A stretch of 64,000 bases of DNA, taken from assembly GCF_963583255.1 (NCBI RefSeq), contig NC_084815.1:11207724-11271723 (forward strand). Reading direction: 5' to 3'. Positions 41,139 to 52,277 of this stretch are shown in pieces. Under the pieces are notes generated by a model, which worked only from the letters and a program-made list of their open reading frames with translations, was not told the DNA's origin and searched no databases. Position 1 is the stretch's first letter; every line of letters begins with the position of its first letter. A program made the translations under genes and the position numbers. The stretch comes from Pyrus communis (taxonomy: Eukaryota > Streptophyta > Magnoliopsida > Rosales > Rosaceae).

Positions 41139-42945
41139 TAGACTCAAAGAATGTAAAACTAAACTTTAAAACACTAAAACAAATCAAAAGCCTCAAAATA
41201 GCACAAAACACACTCAAATCTGCCTAAAAACCACTTTCTGGGCAGATTTGAGTACAAACACAACTTTGGACGAAATTAAGTTATGACTTGACTCAAGACT
41301 CTTAAAAACACAAACTAAATGTAATTCTAACTAATCTAACACTTTAAAATAAATGGGGGATTGGTTTTCACGAATTTAAAACTAAAACAAAAACTTGGAA
41401 ACAAAACAGATTGTACAAACGAAATTGATGGAATAGAATGATGAAAAACTAGTTAGAGGGTTCCTTATCCACACATGAACATAAGCATATAATTTGACTC
41501 CCAGTTATGACTTCAACAAACGATGAATGACAATGCTCCAAGTTAATTAGGTTCGCTTAAATTAACTTTCAGATTTCCCTAGATTCATTGGATTGAATGG
41601 GATACGCATTACAACCAAATTATTCCTAATCAAAGTCCCTAACATGGAATACGCATGATAGAGACATTCAACAAAGATCATTAAGTTCAACGGAAATCAT
41701 AAACATGGACTAGGCATTCATAACTATGGAATACGCATGTTAATCCAGCCTAGGGTTTACTAAACACAATCGTGACTAGCGATTTTTACTACTCATGAAT
41801 ATAAGTTCATAACGATTAGGTGAAATTCCCTTATATCCTAGCATCAAGTTTAGGCATGCAAATTAAGTGTCGACCCTCAACCCACATACATAAACAAGTT
41901 CTTAATCAAAACAGAAAAGTAACCCACATCTAAAGTTCATGAATTCATAACTGGAGTAAATCAAATCATAACCAACATATGTCCATGGCTTCAAATTCAC
42001 CTCTAACTAAGAAGAAATTAGTTCCACATGTTTAACACAATTGAACAACAAGTTAAATTAAACATGAAAACAGAAACAAGAAAAGAAAGAACAAATTGAT
42101 GGAATTGAATGGATGGAAAGTTAGCTACGGGGTTCATCTCCACACATGTTACACTTGCATATAATATTGATTCTCAGTTGGTCTTTTGATAAATTATGAA
42201 ACTCAACGCCCCGGGTCAATTAGGTCCGCTTAAATTAACCGTCAAGTTTTCCTTAAGTTAATGAATTGGATGGGTTAGCGCAACGCAATTCACTACATTC
42301 TCCAAGAGTCCTTTACGTGAACAGCACAATAAAGATACAATCAAAGATCATTAAGCATTATGAAAACTATAAGTGTTGACGAGGCATTCGTTACTATGAT
42401 GAGCATGAAACTCGTGCCAAGAATTCATTTAACGCGATTGTTTATAAGCAACCTCCACTACTTGTGAATATAAGTTCATAACGATTAGGTGAAACTCACT
42501 TATATTCTAGCGTCATATTCATGCATGAAAATTAAGCGCGCATTCTCAATAAACATACATAAATAAGTTATCAATCAAACGGTTAAACAAATTGAATCCA
42601 CAACTTATGAAATTCCAACCAAAGATAATCAATTCATATTGCAAGCATAAACATGTATTTCGAATCACCTCATAACTTTGAAATCAAAGAAACACCTAAA
42701 CATTCCAACAACTCAAACTTGAATTGTATGAACGTTTAGGCACTCTTCTCTTCCATTCCTCATACGTACAAAACAAAGAGAATTGAATTTAAACTTTGAA
42801 ATCAAAGAAACACCTAAACATTCCAACAACTCAAACTTGAATTGTATGAACGTTTAGGCCCTCTTATCTTCCTCGTTGTTGTAGCACAAGGTCTAAGGTG
42901 AGTTTGATGGTGTGAATGGTTTGGGGAGTGGTGAAAATGGAAGGA
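41139..42945 (-). repeat. N3 LTR, second fragment, mosaic
   Basis: Continues the LTR broken at 11874. The stretch 41160-about 42010 matches, in reverse complement, the diverged LTR of K1 (for example ATGCGTATTCCAT and GGGGCATTGTCATTCAT-like segments), whereas about 42090-42930 matches the usual N-family LTR. The same LTR segment is thus present twice in tandem in two diverged versions. A CTCAAATCTGCC/GGCAGATTTGAG hairpin is at 41213-41224/41241-41252. Confidence 0.7.
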
Positions 42946-43890
42946 TGTGGATGTGATTTACTTAATTGATTTATTGAGAACTTGTTCTTGTGTGTTGATT
43001 AAGGATGCATACTTAGTTTTCATACATGAACTTGATGCTAGGATATAAGGAAATCTCACCTAATCGTTATGACCTTATATTCATAAGTAGTGGAAATCAC
43101 TAGTCATGATTGTATTAAGTAAATTCTAGGCAAGAGTATCATGCAATTCATAGTTACGAATGCCTAGTCAATGCTTAGGGTTTTCGAAAAGCTTAATGAT
43201 CTTTGATTTTATCTCTATTATGCAGTTCATGTAGGGAATTTGATAAGAATAATTTGATTGTCGATGCGTATTCCATCCAATTCAATGAAACTAGGAAAAT
43301 CTGAGAGTTAATTTGTGCTTTTCACAATTAATTTGGGGCATTGTCATTCATGATTTAAAAGGAATAAAATCTAGAAATCAATTTATGTTACATATGTGCA
43401 TGTGTGGAGAAGAACCCCCTAACTAGCCTTTTTCCCATTCAATTCACCCAGTTTAGTGCCTAATCTGTTTAAATTGCAATCTGTCCATTTTAATTAATTT
43501 CGTCAAAAACTAAATCCCCTTTTATTTTAGTGTCCAATTTAGTTAGAAAGTGTCTTAGTTTGTGTTTCTAAGTGTTTTGATTCAAGTTATTACCCAAATT
43601 CGTCCAAATTAGTGAAAGTGCTCAAAACTGCCCAGAAAGTGTTTTTAAGGCAGTTTTGAGTGTTTTGGTGCTGTTTTGAGTCTTTTGGTTTGTTTTAGTA
43701 TTTTAAGTGTTTAGTTTTGCATTCTTTGAGTCTAGTTTAGTGTTGTAACCTTTGTTTTGTGTTTTTAAAGTCAGTTTAGAGTTGATTAGCATCCCTAGTT
43801 AATCCCCGGTTAGAACGATCCCTAATTGCATATATACTACAATTGTCACAAATAGGGTTTAATTTGTGTGTTAACATAATTTTCACATCA
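42946..43890 (+). repeat. K1 partial LTR
   Basis: Corresponds to N1 LTR from about 4515 onward at clearly lower identity. Hairpin arms CTCAAAACTGCC/GGCAGTTTTGAG at 43621-43632/43649-43660. Ends TTCACATCA. Confidence 0.75.
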
Positions 43891-43895
43891 AATTT

Positions 43896-43933
43896 TGGCG
43901 CCGTTGCCGGGGATTAGCAAACTTGCTAATCCC
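43896..43933 (+). other. K1 primer binding site and hairpin
   Basis: TGGCGCCGTTGCCGGGGA 43896-43913; GGGATTAGCAA/TTGCTAATCCC stem 43910-43933. Confidence 0.9.
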
Positions 43934-44137
43934 TTGTGTTTGTGTCGAGTCAAAGTGTGTCTTAAGGTCAAGAGTCTAGTGTGTGTATTTGTTCTTTCTT
44001 TTTAATTTTGTGTTTGCCGTGACAAATCTGATTGCTTTTGTTTGTGTGCCGTGACCTATTCCTTGTTTTGGGTGTGTTTGCCGTGCTTCTAAGAGAGTTG
44101 CTAAATTGTTTTGCTTCATTGTTCTAGGTACAAGTGT

Positions 44138-45349
44138 ATGACTTGTAGTTCTCACCCTGTTCGTCAGAATATCTTGGAGTTTGACGACGATTTTGAACGA
44201 ACTTTGAGAAGAAAGAGGAAGCAACCAGAACCTAATCCACCTAGTTCTAGTTCTGAGGCCGAATCTGAGAAGGAAGAAGTGGAGGAAGAAGAACAAGTCA
44301 TGGCGATGGAGAATCTAACAATCAAGGAGCTTTCTGCCTCGGGATTAGATAATGCCATGCCATTATGCATTCAATATCCTAGGGCGGCCCAAGGCAAGAC
44401 CGATGAGTTCGAATTGAAGTCAAGCTTTCTGCATCATATTCCCAAGTACCATGGGCTGTCCATGGAAGATCCAAACAAGCATTTGAAGGAGTTTGAAGTT
44501 GTATGCTCAAGCATGACACCCATTAACGTTGATGGGAATATTTTGAAGATGAAGTCGATGCCCAAGGCAATACCCCGCGGCTGCCCAAGGCAAGACCGAT
44601 GAAATCGAATTGAAGTCAAGCTTGTTGCACCACATTCCGAAATACCATGGGCTTTCCATGGAAGATCCCAACAAGCATCTCAAGGAGTTCGAGGTTGTTT
44701 GTTCGAGCATGACACCCATAAATGTCGATGGGAACATTCTGATGATGAAGGCTTTTCCATTCTCTCTTGTGGAAAAGGCTAAGGATTGGCTTTATGAATT
44801 GGCACCCGGGACCGTTACTTCTTGGGAGAGCATGAAGAGAGCGTTCTTGGAGAAGTTCTTCCCTACTTCAAGAGTCATTCTCTTGAGGAAGAAAATTTGC
44901 AGAATCCAACAAAGTCAAGGAGAATCTTTTCCGGCATACTACGAGCGTTTTAAAGCCCTTGTTGCATCATGTCCTCAACATCAAATGAAGGAGGAGCTTC
45001 TCCTTCAATACTTCTATGAGGGCCTTCTTCCCATTGAAAGGCAAATGCTCGATGCTTCGGCGGGAGGTGCATTGGTGGACAAAACTCCTATGGCAGCCAA
45101 GACCCTAATTGCAAACTGTGCTCTAAATGCACAACAATATGAAGGACTTGGGCAAAGGGACCCCTCACGGCAACACTTGAATGAGGTAAGTTCTCAATCC
45201 GATATTCAATCTTAGTTAGCTAATCTTACTTCTATTGTGTCTCAGATGGCCGAAGGGATGAAGATACAAGGACCGATTGTATGTGGTGTATGTTCTATCC
45301 AAGGACACCCTTCGGAAAGGTGCCCTCAATTGATTGAGAATGGGGGATG
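44138..45349 (+). pseudogene. gag: K1 gag, disrupted
   Basis: ATG 44138 (MTCSSHPVRQNILE). An acidic linker follows, then the Athila gag core (HHIPKYHGLSMEDPNKHLKEF; KAKDWLYELAPG; FLEKFFPTSR; YFYEGLLPIERQM). A segment of about 170 bp occurs twice in diverged form (about 44385-44553 and 44584-44746), joined by a short rearranged stretch that shifts the frame at about 44560-44605. TAG at 45213-45215 replaces the CAG expected in QLANLT. A zinc knuckle CGVCSIQGHPSERC lies at about 45280-45321, before N6 cuts the gene. Confidence 0.85.
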
Positions 45350-47613
45350 TGATGCGAGATTTATACGCACACAAATTAAACCCTCTTTTTATCAATTGTA
45401 GTAAGTATGTAAGTAGGGATCGTTCTGGACCGGGGATTAGGAGGGATTGTTAATCACTTGGATTTGACTAAAAAAAACGTAGAAACACAATATAAAACAC
45501 TATACTAGACTCAAAGAATGCAAAACTAAACGTTAAAACACTAAGACAAACCAAAGGACTCAAAATGCTTTAAAAACACAAACTAAATTGATTTCTAACT
45601 AAATTGAACATTGAAGCAAAAGGGGGATTGAGGTTTGACGAAAATTGAAATAACGAAACAAGTTAATAAACTAGACAGAATGTAAATATGAAATTGATGA
45701 AATTATGGATGAATGCTAGCTAAGGGGTTCATCTCCATACATTTTACACTTGCATACAAGATTGATTCTCAGTTGGTCTTTCGATAAATTATGAAACTCA
45801 ACGCCCCGGGTTAATTAGGTCCGCTTAAATTAACCGTCAAGTTTTCCTTAAGTTAATGAATTGGATGGGTTTGCGCAACGCAATTCACAACATTCTCCAA
45901 AAGTCCTTTACGTGAACAGCACAATAAAGATACAATCAAAGATCATTAAGCAACATGAAAACTATAAGTGTTGACGAGGCATTCGTTACTATGATGAGCA
46001 TGAAACTCGTGCAAGAATTCATTTAACGCGATTGTTTATAAGCAACCTCCACTACTTGTGAATATAAGTTCATAACGATTAGGTGAAATTCACTTATATT
46101 CTAGCGTCATATTTATGCATGAAAATTAAGCGCGCATTCTTAATAAACATTCATAAATAAGTTATCAATCAAACGGTTAAACAAATTGAATCCACAACTT
46201 ATGAAATTCCAACGAAAGTTAATCAATTCATATTGCAAATATAAACATAGTTTCGAATCACCCCCTAGCTAAAGGGGGTTTAGTTCCTCATAACTTTGAA
46301 ATCAAAGAAACACCTAAACATTCCAACAACTCAAACTTGAATTGTATGAACGTTTAGGCACTCTTCTCTTCCATTCCTCATACATACAAAACAAAGAGAA
46401 TTGAATTTAAACTTTGAAATCAAAGAAACACCTAAACATTCCAACAACTCAAACTTGAATTGTATGAACGTTTAGGCCCTCTTATCTTCCTCATTGTTGT
46501 AGCACAAGGTCTAAGGTGAGGTTTGGGGGATTATGGAAATGGATGAGGAGTGGTGGAAGGGGGACTCACGGTTTTGGATTCTAAGGGGAAGTGTTTGTGT
46601 TAGTTGTGGTGTGAGAAATGGAGAGATGGAATGGGGAGTGAATGAATGACAAATGAATGAGAATGCAAGGGTTTTTATAGGAGGAATGGAGGTGTATATG
46701 GCTGTTTGTTTAGGATGCAAGTGGCTAATTAATGATGGAAAACAGTTAGGAAAGCATGTGAAAGCTGGAAATGCATAAGGGGTACACGACAATGATGCTT
46801 GTTGGTGCTGAAATTGCATGTGTGTGAGGTGTGTAGGTGCTGAAAATGCATGTGAATGCATGGCATTTGAAGTGATTGTTGTTTGGAAATGAATGTGAAG
46901 ACATGTGAAAGCTGGAAATGCATGTGAAGATGTTGGAAATGGGAATGAAGGCCACGGCAAAGGGGAAGTTTTTTGATTAATTAAAATGTGGATGCATGAT
47001 GAAGAGTTAATAAATAATGCATGTAGGGTTAGGAAATAAAATCATAACTTAAAGGGGGATGATTAAAGGGTGCATGAGTGAATGATTGAATGTGCATGTG
47101 GGTGAATGTGAAGGGAATGCATGTGTTGATGAATGGGTTATGGATTTACACGGCTAAGAATGGCTGTTTTGATTGTGATGATGAATGCATGTTGAATTGG
47201 TGATGAATGTGCATGGCAAAGAATGGATTTGGCTGCAATGGTGTGTAATTGGGCTAGGTTTTAAGTGCATGAAATAGACCCAAATTGCTCCCCCTTGCAT
47301 GGCAAGGAATGGTGTTTGTGTTAAGCCCATGGCAAGGTGAATGTAATTGGGTTAGGGCCATTGTTTTGTGTCCTCAAGTGCATACAAGGCCTTCGATTTC
47401 ATCCAACACTTGGGCTCCAAGCATAAGCTATCCATCCTTAGCCCAATAGTGCTCCAAAAAGCCCCAAAACGCTCCACAATGCATCCTTTCGTCAAACACG
47501 TCCTATTATCCTAAAAACACACAAAAGAAGCATAAAGGACTAAAATAACTAAAGAAACATAACGTAAATGTACGAGAACTAGCCATTTAAGTAGCATGAA
47601 TATGCTCCTATCA
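45350..47613 (-). repeat. N6 3' LTR (2264 bp), RY-rich U3 type
   Basis: Starts TGATGCGAGA and ends GCTCCTATCA. Two copies of the 46-nt hairpin; TATAAAAAC on the minus strand (46672-46679); U3 about 46690-47300 dense in GCATGTG/TGCATG motifs. Confidence 0.9.
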
Positions 47614-47653
47614 AATTCCCCCACACTTAGCTTTTGCTAGTCCTCGAGCAAAA
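47614..47653 (-). other. N6 polypurine tract and hairpin
   Basis: AAGTGTGGGGGAATT on the minus strand (47614-47628) and the TTTTGCT/AGCAAAA hairpin 47632-47653. Confidence 0.85.
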
Positions 47654-49856
47654 CAAAACAAAAGAAACCAAAAACAAAACAAAACGAACAAAACACAACC
47701 TACACCTTCCAACGTTGCCTCAGGGATTTCCAATGCACATGACAAGTTAAAAATCATTATTCTCACGGATTTTAGCCATCTTTACACTTAAGTACATTCT
47801 TAATCATAGTCACCACATACTAGTTCACAATTAAGCATTTAAAACACATTTCAAATGTAGTAACATGCTTTAGAGAATTTCCCCAATTCCTTACTAGAAT
47901 GCACTCTATTTTCACACATATTTTCTGACTACACACCCTACACTAGTTATATGTGAGAAGATTGATGTAAACATGTAGACGAACACTCACATAAGTTGTA
48001 ACAAGGAAAGCATTTTCTGGATTTACGATAATGACATGAATATGATCTCATGAATGGAATGCTACTACTTAGAATGAGAACCAGTGATTTCATAAGCTCA
48101 TATCAATTCCAAACTCCACAAATTGAAACACATAACACTCAAGATAGAAGCATAAGGGTTGAAACGGAGCTAAAGGTGTTTGGCTAACAAAGAAGGGATA
48201 TGGAAAACAAAGGTTCTTAAAGAAATAGCTAGCAAAGCATTTGAATTAATGTAGAATTCACTTTTGAATGAAAACTCAACTTTTGAACAAGGGGGAACAA
48301 GCTCTTTTTCCTTTCTTTCTTTTCTTTTCTGTTTTTCTTTTTCATATGTTTTTCACAATTTTTTTTTCTTTTCTTTTGACTCTCAAAACATACATAAACA
48401 CTTAAGAACAAAACATTCTCTCCCCCACACTCATTTTCTTTCATAATGTAACTCAAAAGGAATTCATTTAAGTCATGCTCACTATCATTTAAGAACAAGG
48501 GTGTGGATTGTCCTAAACTAGGCTAGGTAAGGATAATGTGGGTTAACAAAGAATAAAGGCTAAACGAGGCTCAACGGGGTTAAAACTTACAACAAATACG
48601 AAATATGGGAAGTAAGGCTATTTGGTTATGGTGGCAACTACACAACTTCATCTTGATATATGTTGTGCAAATCAATGTCATGCTTTGAATGAAACGGATA
48701 TAAGTTCTAGCATTTAGTTCTATCATGATACAATTGCATTCTAAGTAGCAACCAAGCAAGGAATGATGAGATCATGCAACGACTTTAGAAAACAAGAAAT
48801 CACAGATTATAACTCTCCAAAGAAGGTAATGGCTCGAGTCTCACAGGGTTGTAGCGTTTGTTTGAGTTCCTTCCTTCAAGCATGTTACTAAAACGAATTT
48901 TTCTTTTATGATTGCATGTGAAGTCATACATTATAACCATAACCAAGCATATACCAAGAGTAAATCAAACTTTCATCCATGTTTATAATTCTCTTTAACA
49001 GTCATGCAATTACAAACCAAATCCTTTTCATTTTGTTGGAAGATACCCTAAGACACAAACACACAAAAACGACTCAAAACACTCTTTTTAGGCTTTTCAA
49101 AACATTTTTTTCAAATTTTTATGTGATTTTCGGAGTTATAAAACAAAACACGCTAAAACACTCTAAAACAATTTAAAAACACCTTAAAACAGCAAGGAAC
49201 AACATTTGAAGTTATGGGTGATAAAATCCCACGAATTTGCATAAATATACTTAGTTACCCCCCCACACTTAAATCAAACATTGTCCTCAATGTTTTAAGC
49301 ATAGATTCACACAAAACATAAGTAAACACACAAAAAGCAATTCAACATACTAAACATGGCAGAATGTAATTAACAAAGAGAAGAGTTTAGGGACGCAAAT
49401 CTGGTTATGGAGTGTAAATTCCCTCTTCTCCTTGGTGATTGCATTGAGGCTTTGATCTTTGTGATTCCACAGGCTTACTGTTGAACTGGTTTCTGCCCAT
49501 CGTTGATTTTCCTTTGTGCTACTTCTTGAACTGGGCAGCAGGATGGTTCTTTTGGTTTCCCCCGAAGGTCTGAGCTTCCTCCTTTTATCTGTTTCTTTGT
49601 TTAATCTTTGCAGGAATGGTCCCTTCTCTGGAAGTGTATCAACCGTTGAAGATGACTACTCGAGAGCAACGCTAGGTAAGCAATCAGGAATAGATTCCAG
49701 GCAGTTGGCTCCAGAACGGAAGACTGACTCCAAGTGCCGGCTGATTGCTTCTTTTACTTTGCCATGCGAGTAAGAACAAGGACAAAGAAAAAGACAGGGA
49801 AAGAGCATGATATGAGATACTTTTGCTTTTGACCTTGATGATATGAGATACCTTTG
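47654..49856 (-). other. Noncoding 3' internal region of N6, up to A1
   Basis: Polypurine-like tracts at 48418-48432 and 49257-49270, T-rich tract 48303-48380. Ends with CTTTG (49852-49856), duplicated at 61340-61344. No gene supported. Confidence 0.65.
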
Positions 49857-51736
49857 TGATAAGTCACATTTTGTATACGTTATATCTTCATTATTTGGCG
49901 TCTTTGTGATTGTTTTGGATTAAACTAGTTGCATTTTACCTTATTTGGTGTTAGTGTGCAGCAAGGGAGAAATTGGATCAATGGGAAGGCAAATGAAGTA
50001 AAAACATTCCAGAAAAGATGTGAAGTGTTAAGAAATGCAATTCGGCCATATTGGGTGATTCTAAACAAGGCAAAGTCATTGAAGTCAACTATGTGGTTCC
50101 AACACCAAAACATGCATTCATATGCATGTCACAACCTTGACCGTGTGTTCTCATGCAACCCCATCATTTTATGCACTTCTAAACACCAAACATACGGTCA
50201 CATGCATGCTAACATCCAGTCCGTGCGTCCCATGCCATTCCAACTCCCTTTTGAGCCAAAAACATCCATTTCCATTACTTAATCCATTCAGCCACATCTT
50301 CACATGCATGATCCACATCCATTCCGTGCATTCCATTACATTTCTGCACTTCATCTTTGCAGAAATACACATGCACTTCAATTAAATAAAACCCATGCTT
50401 GCACCTTTCCCTTTTGTTATTCACCCATTATTCCAGAAAATCAATCATTCTTAGTCCATGCCGTGTGATCCCTTCTCCTTTCCAGATTTTTACAAAGCAT
50501 TTTCTGGTGGTCCAAGTCACCTTTGCAGGTTCCACTCACTTGTGGCAGCAAGAGCATGTGCTTCTTTGAATACATTAACATTTCCTTGCAGATCATGTCC
50601 AGGCCGTGAGTCTACCATCTCAGAAACACAATCATTTCCATCACTTAAGCTCTGCCATCTGAGTTAAAAAAAGCCAAGATCCAATCTGATTTTTGGGGAC
50701 AGATTCTTTTCCATAAAACAAGCCTCATTTGACACAACAAGTGGGCCGAAAGTTCCTTCTTCATTTTCAGTGCATTACACACTCTAAAACCTCCCCTATT
50801 TCACTCCATTCTCTGCCCATTTCTGTCCTAAGGGCAGAAACCATCCAAACCAAACCAATCTACTTCATCCGCACCACATTTGGAGAAGCAACACCAAGGA
50901 ACTCTTCAAGGACTTCAACATCAGTTTTGCTTCAAGGGTTCATTCTTATCAATTCTATGTTCATTCATGTTTTATACTTTTATGTCAAATCTTTTGTAGA
51001 CATGAATTGTAACTAAGCTTCCTCTAGGGATTCGATGTAACCTTGCAAAGTTTGCTATGTAATTAAGTTAGAATGCTCAGTTTGTCTACCTAGTTCTTGC
51101 TTCATTCTCTGTTATAATTGTGAATTTGTGAGTTGATTTGTATGCTTGATCTCCATTTGAGTTAACCACAAGTTATTTAGCCAAGATTAAAGCATACATC
51201 ATGTCTAATATTGGTGGATTTGTGAATGAATGAAGGGAAAGCTTGGCAAACATCCTGCCGAGTGTTCCCTTTGGTTTAGTGAACGTTTCTTGTGCATTAC
51301 ATACTCTAGATTATGAACCAAAGTTGCACATCACAATTAGGTTCAAGATTAGAGACATTTGATCAAATCCACACATCATATGGTTGATCATATCCAAGTG
51401 AAACAAACTCAAGAAATTTGTAGATGAATGAGTATAAACCAACTTAACAAACATGGATTTAATTGAGCAATGGTGAAATCGAATCCCTAGTTTCATTTCC
51501 ATTGATACTATCTCATTATATTGGTTGTTGATTCATTGATTTGTGTTTACTTCATTCTCTTATGCTTTCAAGTTACAACAACAAATCTGCATAGTTTGAT
51601 TAGTTTGATTCAAATCTGCCTATTTAAGCAAAACAAGTAGTTACATAGGTCCAATCAGTCCCTGTGGATTCGACACCCTTGCTTGTGCCATTATACTAAA
51701 TATATTCTAGCATTAGGAAGGAAATATTCATCAACA
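49857..51736 (+). repeat. A1 5' LTR (1880 bp)
   Basis: TGATAAGTCA to ATCAACA. Several CATGCA motifs in 50108-50375. Lacks about 30 bp present in the 3' LTR near 61196. Confidence 0.93.
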
Positions 51737-51740
51737 AAAA

Positions 51741-51772
51741 TGGCGTCGTTGCCGGGGACTGATTTCAGTCCC
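51741..51772 (+). other. A1 primer binding site and hairpin
   Basis: TGGCGTCGTTGCCGGGGA (51741-51758), one base different from the N-family site. GGGACTGA/TCAGTCCC forms a perfect 8-bp stem (51755-51772). Confidence 0.88.
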
Positions 51773-52277
51773 TTGTAATTGCTTGTTTGCTTGTTTGCTA
51801 TTTTGATTAGTGTCAAGGTTCATAACTTGTCAAATTGATAACTGGAAGTTGATTTAAGTTGCATACATTTCATGTGTGGAAAAGAATCCCTTAGCCATTC
51901 CATTATCCATTGGTTTACATCAACTTGCTTTACAATCTGATTTCGTTATAATCTGTCCATTTAATTGCATTTCGTCCAAATACAATTTCTCCCCATATTT
52001 GGTTAAGTTTTAGGCTTAGAATCTGTCTTATCTTGTGTTTTGAAGCATTTTGAGTCAAGCTCAAACCTAATTTTCGTCCAAAATTGAGTTTAGTGTCAAA
52101 ACTGCCCAGTTTGTGTTTTTAGGCAGTTTTGGGAGTTTTTAGCTTGTTTTGAGTCTTGTGAATCTGTTTTGAGTCCCTTGAGTCCTTTCAAACGTTTTTA
52201 AGTTTATTTTTGTTCATTTCATTGTTGTTGCTAGTAGATTTTCATTCACACTTGTGTTATTTTATTTCAGGTAGTAT
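51773..52277 (+). other. A1 5' leader
   Basis: Noncoding. Contains a CAAAACTGCC/GGCAGTTTTG hairpin (52097-52106/52122-52131) like the N-family LTR units, and an acceptor-like TTTTATTTCAG just before the gag ATG (52260-52270). Confidence 0.65.

Larger units (their letters stand above)
10363..42945 (-). mobile_element. N3: non-autonomous element in minus orientation, interrupted by T1
   Basis: Own sequence is 10363-11874 and 41139-about 42945. It comprises part of the antisense promoter, an intact antisense ORF, the 14-codon gag remnant, primer binding site and one LTR split by T1. The 3' internal region and other LTR are missing at the 10362 joint. The LTR is itself cut at about 42945, where it meets K1 in opposite orientation. 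Confidence 0.8.
42946..45349 (+). mobile_element. K1: degraded Athila element, truncated left LTR and broken gag
   Basis: A diverged partial LTR (about 42946-43890), tRNA-Asp-type primer site (43896-43913) and gag. Its left end joins the N3 LTR in opposite orientation without a terminus. Its right side is cut by N6 at 45350. Confidence 0.75.

Noticed and set aside
45345..45349. GGATG as a confirmed N6 target duplication
   Set aside because: The right end of N6 is outside the window, so the second copy cannot be checked.
49929..50385. Open frames of 87-117 codons inside the A1 LTRs (also 59503-59959)
   Set aside because: Identical because the LTRs are identical; rich in His/Cys/Met from CATGCA repeats and without homology I recognise.
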